Notes: generated from the letters alone by a model not told the origin. Shown: positions 9,371-19,010, counted from the first letter of the stretch. The stretch: DNA of 64,000 nucleotides from an uncultured Celeribacter sp. (GCF_963676475.1 NZ_OY781106.1:992001-1056000), one strand, 5' to 3'. Translations and numbers: made by a program.

Positions 9371-10606
9371 TTGATAAAAATCTTACATACAGCTGACGTC
9401 CATTTGGATTCACCGCTCAGATCTCTCGCGATCAGGAATTCAGCCCTTCGCGATGTTGTGGCAACCGCAACCCGGACCTCTTTCAGTCAGCTGGTCGATG
9501 TCGCGATTTCCGAGGGTGTTGCGGCGCTTCTCATCTCGGGCGACCTCTTCGACGGAAAAGAACGCAGCGCCAGAACAGGCGCCTTTCTGATCGGCGAGCT
9601 CGATCGCCTCGGACAGGCGGGGATCCGGGTGTTTTACATCAAGGGGAACCATGACGCGGAAAACCCGATCACCGGCGCATTGGACCTGCCCGCGCATGTC
9701 CATGTTTTCGATGCTCGCGGCGGCAAGCAACAGCTGGCTGAGGACATCTGGATTCATGGTGTGAGTTTCGCGGACCGTCACGCCCCCGACAGTTTGCTCC
9801 CACGGTTTCATGCGCCCGTGACGGGGGCGGTGAACATTGCCATGCTGCACAGCTCTCTTGCGGGCGCCAGCGGCCACGACATTTACGCCCCTTGCCTTGT
9901 TGCTGACCTGATCGCCTCGGGCTTCGACTACTGGGCGCTTGGACACATCCACAAGCGACAGGTCCATTCAGAGGCCCCTTGGGTCGTTATGCCCGGCATG
10001 CCACAGGGGCGTGACATTGGTGAATCCGGCCCCAAGTCAGCGACGCTTTTGACAATCGAACATGGCAAGATCGAGGTGCGTGAAGTGCTCAGCTCTGTGG
10101 TCGAATTCGTTCAAACCACGCTGGACGTGACCCATGTCACCAGCGACGATACGTTGCGCAGGATGCTTCGGCAGCACCTCACCGAGATTCGACAAAAAAT
10201 CACATCGCCTGTGGGGGTCGTGCGCTTGCGTTTGACCGGACGCCCGCCGCGCTATTGGCAGATCATCCGGGACAAGGACATCTGGGACGAACAGGCGCAT
10301 GAGCTTGCACAGGCCACCGGCGCGCTGTGGATCGACAAATTTCAGGTGGATCTTTTGCCGCCCGAAACCGAGACAGATACAAATGGTGCAAGCGAAGAGC
10401 TGGCGCACACCATGTCCTTGATCCGCAAAGAACCCGGATTTATCGCCATCGCCCAGGAAGAGATCGAAACCGTCCTGCAGGATCTGCCTGTCGCACTGCG
10501 AAACAGTCTTATGGGGGATGAAGCGACGCGCGACGCTCTTCTGGAGAGGCTGACCAAGGCAGGCGCCGATCACGTCCTGGCGCTGATGAAGGGGGTCGGA
10601 ACCTGA
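9371..10606 (+). CDS. Mre11/SbcD/YhaO-like DNA exonuclease
   Basis: Calcineurin-like metallophosphoesterase of 411 residues, cytoplasmic, expected to be a DNA nuclease working with the next gene. Metal-binding motifs are all visible: DVH at 9-11, GDLFD at 57-61, GNHDAE at 92-97, His160 in MLHSS, and GHIHK at 191-195. The C-terminal part is the capping and partner-binding region. The start is TTG with GAGGAAGG about nine bases upstream. Its stop shares one base with the ATG of the next gene. Closer in layout to Bacillus YhaO/YhaN than to classical SbcD, because the partner is of the YhaN type. Confidence 0.92.
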   Translation: MIKILHTADVHLDSPLRSLAIRNSALRDVVATATRTSFSQLVDVAISEGVAALLISGDLFDGKERSARTGAFLIGELDRLGQAGIRVFYIKGNHDAENPITGALDLPAHVHVFDARGGKQQLAEDIWIHGVSFADRHAPDSLLPRFHAPVTGAVNIAMLHSSLAGASGHDIYAPCLVADLIASGFDYWALGHIHKRQVHSEAPWVVMPGMPQGRDIGESGPKSATLLTIEHGKIEVREVLSSVVEFVQTTLDVTHVTSDDTLRRMLRQHLTEIRQKITSPVGVVRLRLTGRPPRYWQIIRDKDIWDEQAHELAQATGALWIDKFQVDLLPPETETDTNGASEELAHTMSLIRKEPGFIAIAQEEIETVLQDLPVALRNSLMGDEATRDALLERLTKAGADHVLALMKGVGT

Positions 10607-13600
10607 TGCGCATCCGACGCCTCAACCTCAATCGTTTCGGCCACTTCACCGAGAGGGAATTCAACTTTGGTCCTGCGCGCGAGGGCCGGGACTTTCATAT
10701 CATCTACGGTCCGAATGAAGCGGGAAAGACAACCACGATGGAGGCCGCCCTGCGGCTCTTCTATGGCTTTGCGCCACGTGAAAACTACGCGTTCAAACAT
10801 CCGCGCAGCAATCTTCAGGTCTCTGCCGAACTGGAGATCGACGGCGCCCCGCGCCACTTTACACGCCTGCCCAAGCGCAGCGGATCGCTGTTGGATGAAA
10901 CGGGCACCCCCCTGCCCGAAACCGCCCTCTCGGCCCATCTCGCAGGCCTCGCAGAAGAGGACTACCGCCGGCTTCTCTGCCTGGACGACGAGACCCTTGA
11001 GAGGGGCGGCGAAGAGATTGCGAATGCCGAGGGAGATATTGGCCGTCTCCTCTTTTCAGCGGCCGCCGGCGTTGCCGATCTCAGTGGCGTTCTGGATGGC
11101 GTGCGCGAGCGCGCTGACGCGCTTTGGAAAAAACGCGGGCGCACGACCCGCATCGCCGAACTGAAACGCACCTTGAGCGAGGTGGAAAAGCAAATCAAAG
11201 ACCATGACGTGACAGCCAGCGCCTGGAAAACCCTGAAACGTGACCTTCAGAAGGCACAAGAGGCGGAGCAGCGAGCGCGCAAGACCCGCGATGATCTGAA
11301 TATTGCGAAGGCACATATGGAGGCACAGAGGCGCGCCTTGCCCCTTCTCTCGGAAATTTCTGAGCTGGAGGCCACGATTGCGCCCTTTTCGGCCTACCCT
11401 GATCAACTTGATTTCGATGCGGAGCGTCTGATCGAACTTCGCAGCGATCGTGGGATTGCCACACAGAACATCGACCGGCTGAGCCAGGAAATCGCAGCAC
11501 GCCAAGCAGACCTGACAGAAGTTTCGGTTGACCCGGAGCTTCTCAAACTCGCGGCGGCACTTGACGCTCTTGAAGACCTCAGCGCACGGGATCGCACCGC
11601 TGGGCTCGATCTCGGCAGACGCGAGGAGGAACAGAAAGCGGCGGAAACAGCCATGAAGTTGGCCGCCCGCGATCTCGGGATCGCTGTACAAACCCCGGAT
11701 CTTCAACGGCTGGTCCTGTCGAGTGCCGATATCGCGGCACTGGAGCGCGCCAGAGAGACCCTGCGCGGTGCCATGTCCCGAGCAGACGCCGAAGCCTCTG
11801 AGGTCTCCGAACTCAACGCGCGGGTGACATCCGCATCCGAGGCGCTCGAAGACTGCGCTCCGGCCACCGAGGATGCGCCTCGGGTTGCAGACATCCTGAT
11901 GCGTTTCGATGCGGATGGTCTGGCCCCCGCACATGCCGCAGCCTTGCAGGCCATAGAGGCCGCGACGATCAGGGCCAGCCGGGCCCTCTCGGCCCTCTCG
12001 ATTGCAGGCGTGCATTTCGAGCATCTGCCCGCCTGCCCGAGCTCACGCGCAGAGGCGACACTCTGGGCCGAGCGTCATCAGGACCTGCTCCGCGATCTGC
12101 GCACGACACAGGACAAACGCGATGCCCACCTGGAAGAGCTTGAGGCGCGCAAGGCTCAAGCCGCGGCGCTGACGCGTGACACCAAGATCGTCCCGGACGA
12201 CGAAGCCCAAAAATTGCGGGCCCGGCGCGATGAAATGTGGTCGGCACACCTGGCCCGTCTGGACACCCGATCCGCCACCGATTTCCATGACGCGATGCAT
12301 CAACACGACACGGCCTCCGATCTGCGCCTGACCCAGTCTCGCGATCTGGCGCAGCTTCGTGAGATCGGACAGGCCGAAGCCGTGGCGCGCGCGCGTGCTG
12401 CGCAGACAGACAAACATCTCGCCGCCCTTTCAGGGGAACGCACCGACATTGAGGCCGCTGTCCGTGAGGCCGGGGATCGGGTCGGGCTTTCGGGCGACAT
12501 CACACCGGCCCTATGGCTCGATTGGGTGATCCGTCACGAAACCGCCGAAGACGAGGCACGCGCCCTGAGAGACACCACGGCCTCCTATCGTCAAACTCTC
12601 CAGCGCGCCGCGGCTCTTCTGACGGAGCTTGCTGAGGTTCTGCCCTTTCCTCCCACAGAGTTGGGCCACGCCCTGAGTGTGTCACGGCGCATGGCCGAAG
12701 ACGACCGAAAACGTGCGGATGCGCGCACGAAAGCGGTGGAGGCCGTGCGACAAGCGCGGAAAGAACTGTCCCGGCGTGAAACCCGCTACAAAGAGGCACT
12801 GAAGGTCAGGACCGATGCAGACACGGCGTGGCAAGCCTTGGTCCGAGACCTTTTGGGGGACGCCCTGTCGCCGGAACGTCTGATGATCTCGCTGGAGCCC
12901 CTGCGCGATCTGTGTGACCACGAGAAGGCGCGCGCCGCAGCGGAGCGCCGGGTCAAGACGATGCGAGCAGACCAGGAACAATTCGCCCAAGAGGTGGACG
13001 CTCTGGCGCGCACCCATGATCTCGAACCCCGGACAACGGCAGCCGAGACATATGCAGCGCTCATGGCTCTGGCGGAGCAAGCGCGCAGGGACCGGGAGGC
13101 AGGCAGGAAACTCGAGACCGAGTTGGAAACCGCAAAAACAGAGAGAAGCCGAAACGAGGACAGACGGGATGCCATCGACCAAGAGGTCGTGGCGATCGCG
13201 GCGTTTTTTCCCGATCCGAACACCCTGCACGACATCGACGCCCTGCGTCAGGTCGCAACCCGCGCACAACAGGTGATCGACAATCGTGCGATGCGAGACA
13301 AACTCACACGCCAGGTCCTGTCCGATCTGGGCACGGCCGATCTTGAAGAGGCCCGCGCTCAGCTCTCAGAAACGTCGATCGCCGCATTGGAGTCCTGCCT
13401 CGACAGCAACGAATCCGATCTCACCCATGCTGAGGCAGAGCTGACCCGGGCCATCCAAACACGGGTCACGGCCGAACATGCCCTCGCCGAGATCAAGGGA
13501 GATGGTGCGGTTGCCTCTTTGGTCGAGCAGAAAGCGACACTGGAACTCCAGCTCGAAGACGCAGCTGTGGAGCACCTCGAGCTCTCCTTGGGGCATCATC

Positions 13601-14043
13601 TCGCCTCAAACGCAATCCGGCGCTATCGCGACAGTCACCGCAGCGGGATGTTGGCGGCGACGGAACAGTGTTTTGCCAGCCTCACGCAGGGCGCCTACCC
13701 GTCGCTGAGCACGCAGACCGACAAGGAGGCCGAGGTCTTGCTGGCGGTCGACAGAAACGGTGTCAGCAAACGTGCTGCGGAGATGTCGAAAGGCACGCGG
13801 TTCCAGCTTTATCTGGCCCTGCGCGCAGCCGCACATGAACAGCTCGTTGCGCAGGGTACGAAACTCCCGTTTTTCTGTGACGACATCTTCGAAACCTTCG
13901 ATGAGGCGCGCACCAGCGCGGCGTGCCGTGTGATGGAAACCATCGGAACTCACGGACAAGCGATCTACCTCACCCATCATCGCCATGTCGTCGAGATCGC
14001 GATGACTGTCTGTGAGACGCCTCCGATGGTACATGAGTTGTAG
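10606..14043 (+). CDS. Rad50/YhaN-like AAA ATPase with long coiled coil
   Basis: 1145 residues. An N-terminal ATPase half has Walker A GPNEAGKT at 35-42. A long Ala/Glu/Arg-rich coiled coil covers about residues 190-1000. The C-terminal half holds a signature-like EMSKGTRFQLYLALR near 1058, the Walker B/D-loop FFCDDIFETFD near 1087 and the H-loop region YLTHHRH near 1120. This is the SMC/Rad50 plan of the YhaN family, which works with a Mre11-like nuclease on DNA ends. Translationally coupled to the upstream nuclease gene (TGATG). No zinc-hook CxxC was noticed in the coil. Confidence 0.92.
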   Translation: MRIRRLNLNRFGHFTEREFNFGPAREGRDFHIIYGPNEAGKTTTMEAALRLFYGFAPRENYAFKHPRSNLQVSAELEIDGAPRHFTRLPKRSGSLLDETGTPLPETALSAHLAGLAEEDYRRLLCLDDETLERGGEEIANAEGDIGRLLFSAAAGVADLSGVLDGVRERADALWKKRGRTTRIAELKRTLSEVEKQIKDHDVTASAWKTLKRDLQKAQEAEQRARKTRDDLNIAKAHMEAQRRALPLLSEISELEATIAPFSAYPDQLDFDAERLIELRSDRGIATQNIDRLSQEIAARQADLTEVSVDPELLKLAAALDALEDLSARDRTAGLDLGRREEEQKAAETAMKLAARDLGIAVQTPDLQRLVLSSADIAALERARETLRGAMSRADAEASEVSELNARVTSASEALEDCAPATEDAPRVADILMRFDADGLAPAHAAALQAIEAATIRASRALSALSIAGVHFEHLPACPSSRAEATLWAERHQDLLRDLRTTQDKRDAHLEELEARKAQAAALTRDTKIVPDDEAQKLRARRDEMWSAHLARLDTRSATDFHDAMHQHDTASDLRLTQSRDLAQLREIGQAEAVARARAAQTDKHLAALSGERTDIEAAVREAGDRVGLSGDITPALWLDWVIRHETAEDEARALRDTTASYRQTLQRAAALLTELAEVLPFPPTELGHALSVSRRMAEDDRKRADARTKAVEAVRQARKELSRRETRYKEALKVRTDADTAWQALVRDLLGDALSPERLMISLEPLRDLCDHEKARAAAERRVKTMRADQEQFAQEVDALARTHDLEPRTTAAETYAALMALAEQARRDREAGRKLETELETAKTERSRNEDRRDAIDQEVVAIAAFFPDPNTLHDIDALRQVATRAQQVIDNRAMRDKLTRQVLSDLGTADLEEARAQLSETSIAALESCLDSNESDLTHAEAELTRAIQTRVTAEHALAEIKGDGAVASLVEQKATLELQLEDAAVEHLELSLGHHLASNAIRRYRDSHRSGMLAATEQCFASLTQGAYPSLSTQTDKEAEVLLAVDRNGVSKRAAEMSKGTRFQLYLALRAAAHEQLVAQGTKLPFFCDDIFETFDEARTSAACRVMETIGTHGQAIYLTHHRHVVEIAMTVCETPPMVHEL

Positions 14044-14637
14044 ATCATCCCTCTTACCATTCGAAAACACTGTCGCTCTTGCGGCGGGACCCTGCCGAGG
14101 CTTTGGGCGATAATTCCAGCGCTAAAACCTCTTGCGCGCTCCAGAGAACGCCGGTTTTCGGACCAAACTGCGATGCGCTTTCCCGTCACATCAATGGCCG
14201 CAAGCCTTGGTGCCACGGTTTCTTCGGTCATTGAAATGCTTTGAGGCCGTTCTTTCAAAGCCCAATATTCAGGGCAATGGATGCCAAACCGCATGGTCTT
14301 TGGGGCATTTTCAACCCGACCTCCACGGGCCCGGTTTCGGTCGAGGCGTGGAACGGATTTTTCACGACCTCTGTCCGCATGGGAATATGCTCTTCGACAA
14401 AGACGAAGCAGACGAGCAGGCAAGCACCCGGCTTTTTGAAAACGGCGGCCAAGCCATCAAAGCTGGGCTTCTCGCAACCAGACATCGCAAGACAGACATC
14501 GCAAGAATTGGCCGCGCCGCAATCGCAACCTTTGCTCCCGCCACAGATTTCGAATTCGCGAAAGACGTCAAAAAGACACCCGCGGGACACCTCTTTCAAA
14601 CCCTTATAAGGCTCTGAAAGAGGTCTGGATTTAAACT
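14044..14637. other. 594-base stretch without a confident gene
   Basis: Short open frames exist on both strands. The most plausible is a plus-strand frame from about 14280, reading MDAKPHGLWGIFNPTSTGPV and onward for about 110 codons. Nothing in any frame matches a family I recognise, and coding character seems to switch frames, as in a decayed gene. No tRNA, clear terminator or duplicated tRNA end was seen. Confidence 0.5.
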
Positions 14638-15771
14638 TCAGGCAACTTGTGACACCTCATCCCAGTCGTTCTGCATCTGAACGCCCTGATCCTTCGCCAT
14701 CTGGAACAGATCGACGAGTTGGCGCAAACGTTGCGCATCTTCGATCAAATTGGTGCTGCCCGCCGAGGTTTCTTCCGACATGGCGACATTTTGTTGGAGC
14801 GTTTGTTCGATCTCGAAAATCGCCGAGTTGATTTCCTCGATTCCCTTGGTCTGTTCCGAGGAGGCGCAGGAAATTTCGCCCACGTGAGACGAGATGTTTT
14901 TCACCATATCGGCAATCATCCGAAGCGCATCGCCGGCGCGATCGACCAGAGCGACCCCGTGTTTCACCTGCGCCTCGGACGACGAAATCAGATCGTTGAT
15001 CTCATGCGCCGCGTTCGAAGAGCGCTGCGCCAATTCCCGCACCTCGCTGGCCACGACTGCGAATCCGCGTCCGGCATCGCCCGCACGCGCCGCCTCGACA
15101 CCTGCGTTCAGCGCCAACAGGTTGGTCTGAAAGGCAATGTCGTCGATTACGTCGATGATCTTGCTGATTTTCTTCGACGACTCCTCAATCTCACTCATCG
15201 CGACCACGGTTTCCGACACGATCTGGGAACTCGACTGGGCCTTTTCATTGGTATCCTGCACCAACTTATCGGCATTCTTCGCACCATCGGCGGCCAGCCG
15301 CACCGAAGACGTGATTTCATTCACCGCCGTGGCGGTTTCCTCAAGCGCTGCGGCACTCGATTCCGTACGGCGAGACAGGTCGGTGGCCGCCTCCGAAATG
15401 CCATGCACATTGCAGACAATCGACTGAACCGCTTCACGGATCGAACCGATCAAACCGTTCAGCTTGGTCACCGTCTCGTTGAAATCACAACGCAGAGGCT
15501 CATAGATTTCGGGGAAAACCTCCGCCACGGTGGCGTCCAGATTGCCCTCAGAGAGCTTTTTCAGCCCCGCAACCAATGCGGCGGCCAATCCCGCCTTGGA
15601 GACCTCGGCCTCGATGGCGTGGGTCATTTCCTTTTCGATCAGATCAAGCTCGCGCGCGCTCCCCTGGGTGACCAGTCTTTGTGTCCCGATCAGCATCGGA
15701 ACGACAACGTCAACAGCGACGAAAACCGCCGTGCCCAGAATGGCGGCAATAATTCTCATGCGAAGCGACAT
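14638..15771 (-). CDS. Methyl-accepting chemotaxis protein lacking its sensor region
   Basis: 377 residues, much shorter than usual membrane chemoreceptors (about 550-700). One N-terminal membrane segment (residues about 4-28) is followed by a short helical stretch and then abruptly by the end of a HAMP domain (LKKLSEGNLDATV) and an intact signalling domain. The signalling tip is in the IDDIAFQTNLLALNAGVEAARAG region. The ligand-binding domain and second membrane helix are missing, apparently by in-frame deletion around residue 65. With only one N-in helix the signalling domain would be misplaced, so it may be non-functional or have unusual topology. Confidence 0.9.
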   Translation of the reverse strand: MSLRMRIIAAILGTAVFVAVDVVVPMLIGTQRLVTQGSARELDLIEKEMTHAIEAEVSKAGLAAALVAGLKKLSEGNLDATVAEVFPEIYEPLRCDFNETVTKLNGLIGSIREAVQSIVCNVHGISEAATDLSRRTESSAAALEETATAVNEITSSVRLAADGAKNADKLVQDTNEKAQSSSQIVSETVVAMSEIEESSKKISKIIDVIDDIAFQTNLLALNAGVEAARAGDAGRGFAVVASEVRELAQRSSNAAHEINDLISSSEAQVKHGVALVDRAGDALRMIADMVKNISSHVGEISCASSEQTKGIEEINSAIFEIEQTLQQNVAMSEETSAGSTNLIEDAQRLRQLVDLFQMAKDQGVQMQNDWDEVSQVA

Positions 15772-15859
15772 GGGGAGACAACCTTCTTAAAACATTGCCT
15801 GTTCACTGCCAGACAAGCCTTTAAGAATCATAAACGTGAATATGTTCCCGAACCGCCTT

Positions 15860-17191
15860 TTAACGCGCCAAAACAAGATCGGCCTTCAGCCCACCCAAGC
15901 TCGCGCTTTCTCCCAGCCGTAATGTGCCGCCATGCCGCCGCGCCACGTCATGGGCGATGGCAAGGCCCAGTCCCACGCCGGAGCCGCGATTTTGGTTGCG
16001 CGATTCATCAAGGCGCACAAAGGGTTGCAAGGCACGTTCCCGGCCCTCAAGCGCGATCCCCGGCCCGTCGTCTTCGACGGAAATCACAGCTGCGCGCTCA
16101 AACAGCGCCAGCCCGATCCGCGCCGTCGTGCCATAGCGGCGCGCGTTGGACATGAGGTTGTCGAGCGCACGCGCCAAGGCCACAGGCCGCAATTTCAGAA
16201 CCACCTCCTGATCCGGCATCTCCCCAAGCTCGACGACGCCGCCAGCCCGTTCGGCACGCTCCTTGGCGGCCTCAACGAAAGCGACGAGATCGACCTCTTC
16301 GGGGTCTTCTGTCGCATCCGAGCGCGCGAAATCAAGAAACGCGTCAATCAAACGCTCCATCTCATCGAGATCGGTCTGCATCGCCGCGATTTCCTCGGCA
16401 TCCGCCTCGGGTACGTCGAGCATCGACAGGCCCAACCTGATCCGGGTCAAAGGCGTGCGCAGGTCATGCGACACGCCCGACAACATCAGCGTGCGCTGTT
16501 CGATCTGGCGTTCGATCCGCGAGCGCATGTTGAGAAAGGCCGCGCCTGCTGAGCGCACTTCGATGGCGCCTGCCGGACGATAGGGTCGACTTTCGCCCCG
16601 CCCGAAACTTTCAGCGGCGCGGGCCAGTTGCCGGATCGGACGAAGCTGATTGCGCAGGAAAATAAAGGCGATGAGCGTCATCACCAGACCCGTGAAAGCC
16701 GTCCAGACCACCAATTGGTGCGGGTTCGACGCCGAGGCCCGACGGCGCGGCACATCGAGTGTCAAACGCCCCGCCTCAGTCATGATAGAGACCTGCACCC
16801 GCTGCGTGTCGCTGGCCACATCCATGCCTTCGACGCCATCAATCGCGCTGCGCAATTCCGCCTCGATCACCCTTGAGGAATAATCATACCAGGGTCGCTG
16901 ATCCTCGACCGGGGCCTCGGCGCCAAAGGTTGAGGCAAAGTCCAGACGTTCATCAAGCTCCTGCAAGGCCAGCGGCACCTGTTCCGGCGGCAAGGTGTCG
17001 GCGGAGACGACATAGAGACCGATCTCGGCCACCACACCCCGGCTCAGCTGGCGCGTGATGTCGGTAAAATAGCGCTGCGAAAAGGCGACGATCACCACGA
17101 TCTGGATCACCACGACAGGCACCAGAAGGATCAAGGCGCCGCGCCCGTAAATCCCGCGCGGCAAGTATTTTTTGAGCCATTCGAACAACAT
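15860..17191 (-). CDS. Membrane sensor histidine kinase (EnvZ-like layout)
   Basis: 443 residues. The first membrane helix is at about 15-37, a periplasmic domain follows to about 150, and a second helix lies near 155-177. Then come a HAMP domain, the H-box SGVSHDLRTPLTR near residue 240 (phosphoacceptor His), N-box NLMSNARRYG near 343, G1 EDDGPGIA near 373 and G2 GSGVGLGLAIAHD near 402. All catalytic boxes are intact. No response regulator gene lies next to it, so it is an orphan here. The start is the ATG before LFEWLKKYLPRG; longer in-frame starts lack family-like sequence. Confidence 0.93.
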   Translation of the reverse strand: MLFEWLKKYLPRGIYGRGALILLVPVVVIQIVVIVAFSQRYFTDITRQLSRGVVAEIGLYVVSADTLPPEQVPLALQELDERLDFASTFGAEAPVEDQRPWYDYSSRVIEAELRSAIDGVEGMDVASDTQRVQVSIMTEAGRLTLDVPRRRASASNPHQLVVWTAFTGLVMTLIAFIFLRNQLRPIRQLARAAESFGRGESRPYRPAGAIEVRSAGAAFLNMRSRIERQIEQRTLMLSGVSHDLRTPLTRIRLGLSMLDVPEADAEEIAAMQTDLDEMERLIDAFLDFARSDATEDPEEVDLVAFVEAAKERAERAGGVVELGEMPDQEVVLKLRPVALARALDNLMSNARRYGTTARIGLALFERAAVISVEDDGPGIALEGRERALQPFVRLDESRNQNRGSGVGLGLAIAHDVARRHGGTLRLGESASLGGLKADLVLAR

Positions 17192-17330
17192 AGACCAAGA
17201 CCTTTCGGCGCACAGACATCCCACAGACATTCCACCGGGCCGCGCTCCCTTCGGCACCACCGAGATAAAGCTATGCCATGAAACGCTCTCTTGGTAGACC
17301 CAGACAGAGCCCGAAGCAAAGGACAATCGC

Positions 17331-18245
17331 GTGCAGACCCGTCCCGATACCGTACCCCCCCTCGCCCCAGGTCTGATCTCTGACCTGATCCCTGGCCTGA
17401 TCCGCATTCTGGCGCCGAACCCGTCGCTGATGACCTATTGGGGCACGAACAGCTATCTTTTGGGCGACGGCCAGACCCGCGTGCTGATCGACCCCGGTCC
17501 CGATCTGGCCGATCACCGCGCGGCGATCCTCGACGCCCTGCCGCCGGGCACGCGCCTTTCCCACATCCTCGTCACCCATGCGCATCGCGACCATTCCGAA
17601 GGTGCGCGCGCGCTCTCTGATGCCACCGGCGCGCCGATCTATGCCTTTGGCGATGCTTTGGCGGGGCGCAGCCCGGTGATGGCGGCTATTGGCGATCAGG
17701 TCGGCGGCGGCGAAGGTGTGGATGAGAGCTTCATGCCCGATGTGACCCTGGCACATGAGGCCGTGATTGAAACCGAGGCAGGTCCGATCACCGCGTTGCA
17801 TACGCCCGGCCACATGGGCAATCACCTCTGTTTTCACTGGCAGGACATGGTGTTTTCCGGCGATCTGGTGATGGGGTGGTCCTCCTCGCTGATCTCTCCG
17901 CCTGATGGCGACGCCGCCGCCTTTCGCGACAGCTGTGCCCTCTTGCACGATCTCGCGCCAGGGCGCCTCCTGCCGGGTCATGGCGCACCGATCGAGACCC
18001 CACTGGAGAGGATCGACTTTCTCCTGACGCATCGGGCCAATCGCGAGGCGCAAATCCTTGAGGCCCTGCGCCAAGGACCTCTGCAGCTTTTGCCCCTGAC
18101 CCAAGCCGTCTACACCGAGCTGCCCACCAGCCACCTCCCCGCCGCTTCGCGCAACACTTTGGCACATCTGATCGACCTCATACAACGAAACCGCATCCGA
18201 GCCACGCCGGAACTCTCTGAAAACGCTTTCTTTTCCGCAGCTTGA
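17331..18245 (+). CDS. Metallo-beta-lactamase-fold hydrolase
   Basis: 304 residues with the zinc-binding motif THAHRDH near residues 82-88, TPGHMGNH near 162, SGDLVMGW near 178 and a late LPGHG near 215, followed by a winged-helix-like C-terminus. This matches the LACTB2-like subgroup of MBL-fold hydrolases, whose members include RNases and thioester hydrolases; the substrate cannot be read from sequence. GTG start with AAAGGA upstream. Divergent from the histidine kinase and immediately upstream of tRNA-Asn. Confidence 0.88.
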   Translation: MQTRPDTVPPLAPGLISDLIPGLIRILAPNPSLMTYWGTNSYLLGDGQTRVLIDPGPDLADHRAAILDALPPGTRLSHILVTHAHRDHSEGARALSDATGAPIYAFGDALAGRSPVMAAIGDQVGGGEGVDESFMPDVTLAHEAVIETEAGPITALHTPGHMGNHLCFHWQDMVFSGDLVMGWSSSLISPPDGDAAAFRDSCALLHDLAPGRLLPGHGAPIETPLERIDFLLTHRANREAQILEALRQGPLQLLPLTQAVYTELPTSHLPAASRNTLAHLIDLIQRNRIRATPELSENAFFSAA

Positions 18246-18327
18246 GTGAAAAATTATCAAAAACTGATTTTTTGTCACAAAACCCACTTGCACGGCCCAA
18301 ATCACATGGCTATACACCGCCCCATGT

Positions 18328-18402
18328 TCCGGCGTAGCTCAGCGGTAGAGCAGTTGACTGTTAATCAATTGGTCGTAGGTTCGATCCCTACCGCCGGAGC
18401 CA
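18328..18402 (+). tRNA. tRNA-Asn (GTT)
   Basis: 75 bases with acceptor stem TCCGGCG/CGCCGGA, D arm GCTCAGCGGTAGAGC, anticodon stem-loop GACTGTTAATC with GTT, TTCGATC T-loop and encoded CCA. Its 3' part is the attachment site of the adjacent integrated element, whose insertion preserves the full tRNA. Confidence 0.97.
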
Positions 18403-18404
18403 AT
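18354..18404 (+). repeat. attL: 51-bp tRNA-Asn 3' end, left boundary of element
   Basis: 51 bases from the anticodon stem to just past the CCA of tRNA-Asn are repeated exactly at 32925-32975. Flanking bases differ on both sides of both copies. This is the classic footprint of integration by a tyrosine recombinase into a tRNA gene. Confidence 0.95.
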
Positions 18405-18430
18405 CAACCACTTGGTTGTAAAGCAAAAAT

Positions 18431-18456
18431 GGCGATCCTCCGGGATCGCCTTTTTT
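18431..18456 (+). terminator. Intrinsic terminator after tRNA-Asn
   Basis: GGCGATCC-TCCG-GGATCGCC followed by six T residues: an eight-pair GC-rich stem with tetraloop. It lies inside the element just past attL, so the element supplies the terminator for the host tRNA gene after integration. Confidence 0.9.
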
Positions 18457-18485
18457 CGTTTTTGCAACGATTTTGCAACGCGTGA
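18457..18485 (+). repeat. Left-end TTGCAACG direct repeats (candidate integrase arm sites)
   Basis: CGTTTTTGCAACGATTTTGCAACGCG contains two TTTTGCAACG units 13 bases apart. A nearly identical pair with the same orientation occurs at 32776-32800 by the right end. Paired repeats just inside both ends are expected for arm-type binding sites of the integrase or excisionase. Confidence 0.6.
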
Positions 18486-18584
18486 CGCTTGACCGAGTAG
18501 CATTGGTTGGCCAACGTCAGGTGCTTGAAGTTCGAGTTAAAGAGATCGCCACGCTACAAGACTCCCAACTTCCGTGAGAAGCAC

Positions 18585-19010
18585 ATGGGCAACGTTACCG
18601 TCGATTCCGAGGGGCGCGTGTTTCTGTTCGGCGAGGAAGCCAGCCCACTCACAATCGACGAACGGTTTCACTTCTTCCAAGAGGTACTTGATCCCGCCGA
18701 GTGGGAGAAGGTTCGAGCATTCTACGATCTGCCGAAGACGCGGCGACGCTCGAACAAGTCGGGCGGCGTTCGTCGCCACGAGGGCCATCTGATCGGATTG
18801 AATCCGAAGCGCCCTATCAAGGACATTCAGGACGAGCGCGGCAAAGAGGTAGGCGAGAAGTCGTGGAGGATGCCAGCATATGGCAAGGCACTCGAACGGA
18901 TGATTGAAAAAGACATAGGCGATGAACCCAAGTCAGACGACCAACTCCTGATACCCGACAAAGGGGCCGCCAACCCGTTCAAGTCGTCCGACGACGACGT
19001 ACCGTTCTAG
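18585..19010 (+). CDS. Small acidic-tailed protein with SSB-like C-terminus
   Basis: 141 residues, family not recognised. The central part is basic (TRRRSNKSGGVRRHEGH) and the C-terminus ends in FKSSDDDVPF, which closely resembles the conserved acidic tip of bacterial single-stranded DNA-binding protein (DDDIPF). In SSB this tip docks replication and repair proteins. The rest does not look like an OB-fold SSB. The ATG at 18585 is preferred over a TTG at 18507 because of a GAGAAG sequence seven bases upstream. It lies directly before the restriction enzyme gene and is probably co-transcribed. Confidence 0.7.
   Translation: MGNVTVDSEGRVFLFGEEASPLTIDERFHFFQEVLDPAEWEKVRAFYDLPKTRRRSNKSGGVRRHEGHLIGLNPKRPIKDIQDERGKEVGEKSWRMPAYGKALERMIEKDIGDEPKSDDQLLIPDKGAANPFKSSDDDVPF

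Noticed and set aside
14132..14617. 161-codon plus-strand frame between the Rad50-like gene and the chemoreceptor
   Set aside because: No ribosome site, no recognisable domain and competing frames of similar quality; reported as a gap instead.
3114..14640. Integration of the helicase/Mre11-Rad50 locus at the CAT-anticodon tRNA
   Set aside because: No duplicated tRNA 3' end was found between 14044 and 14640 and no integrase lies between them, so an att-bounded island is not supported.
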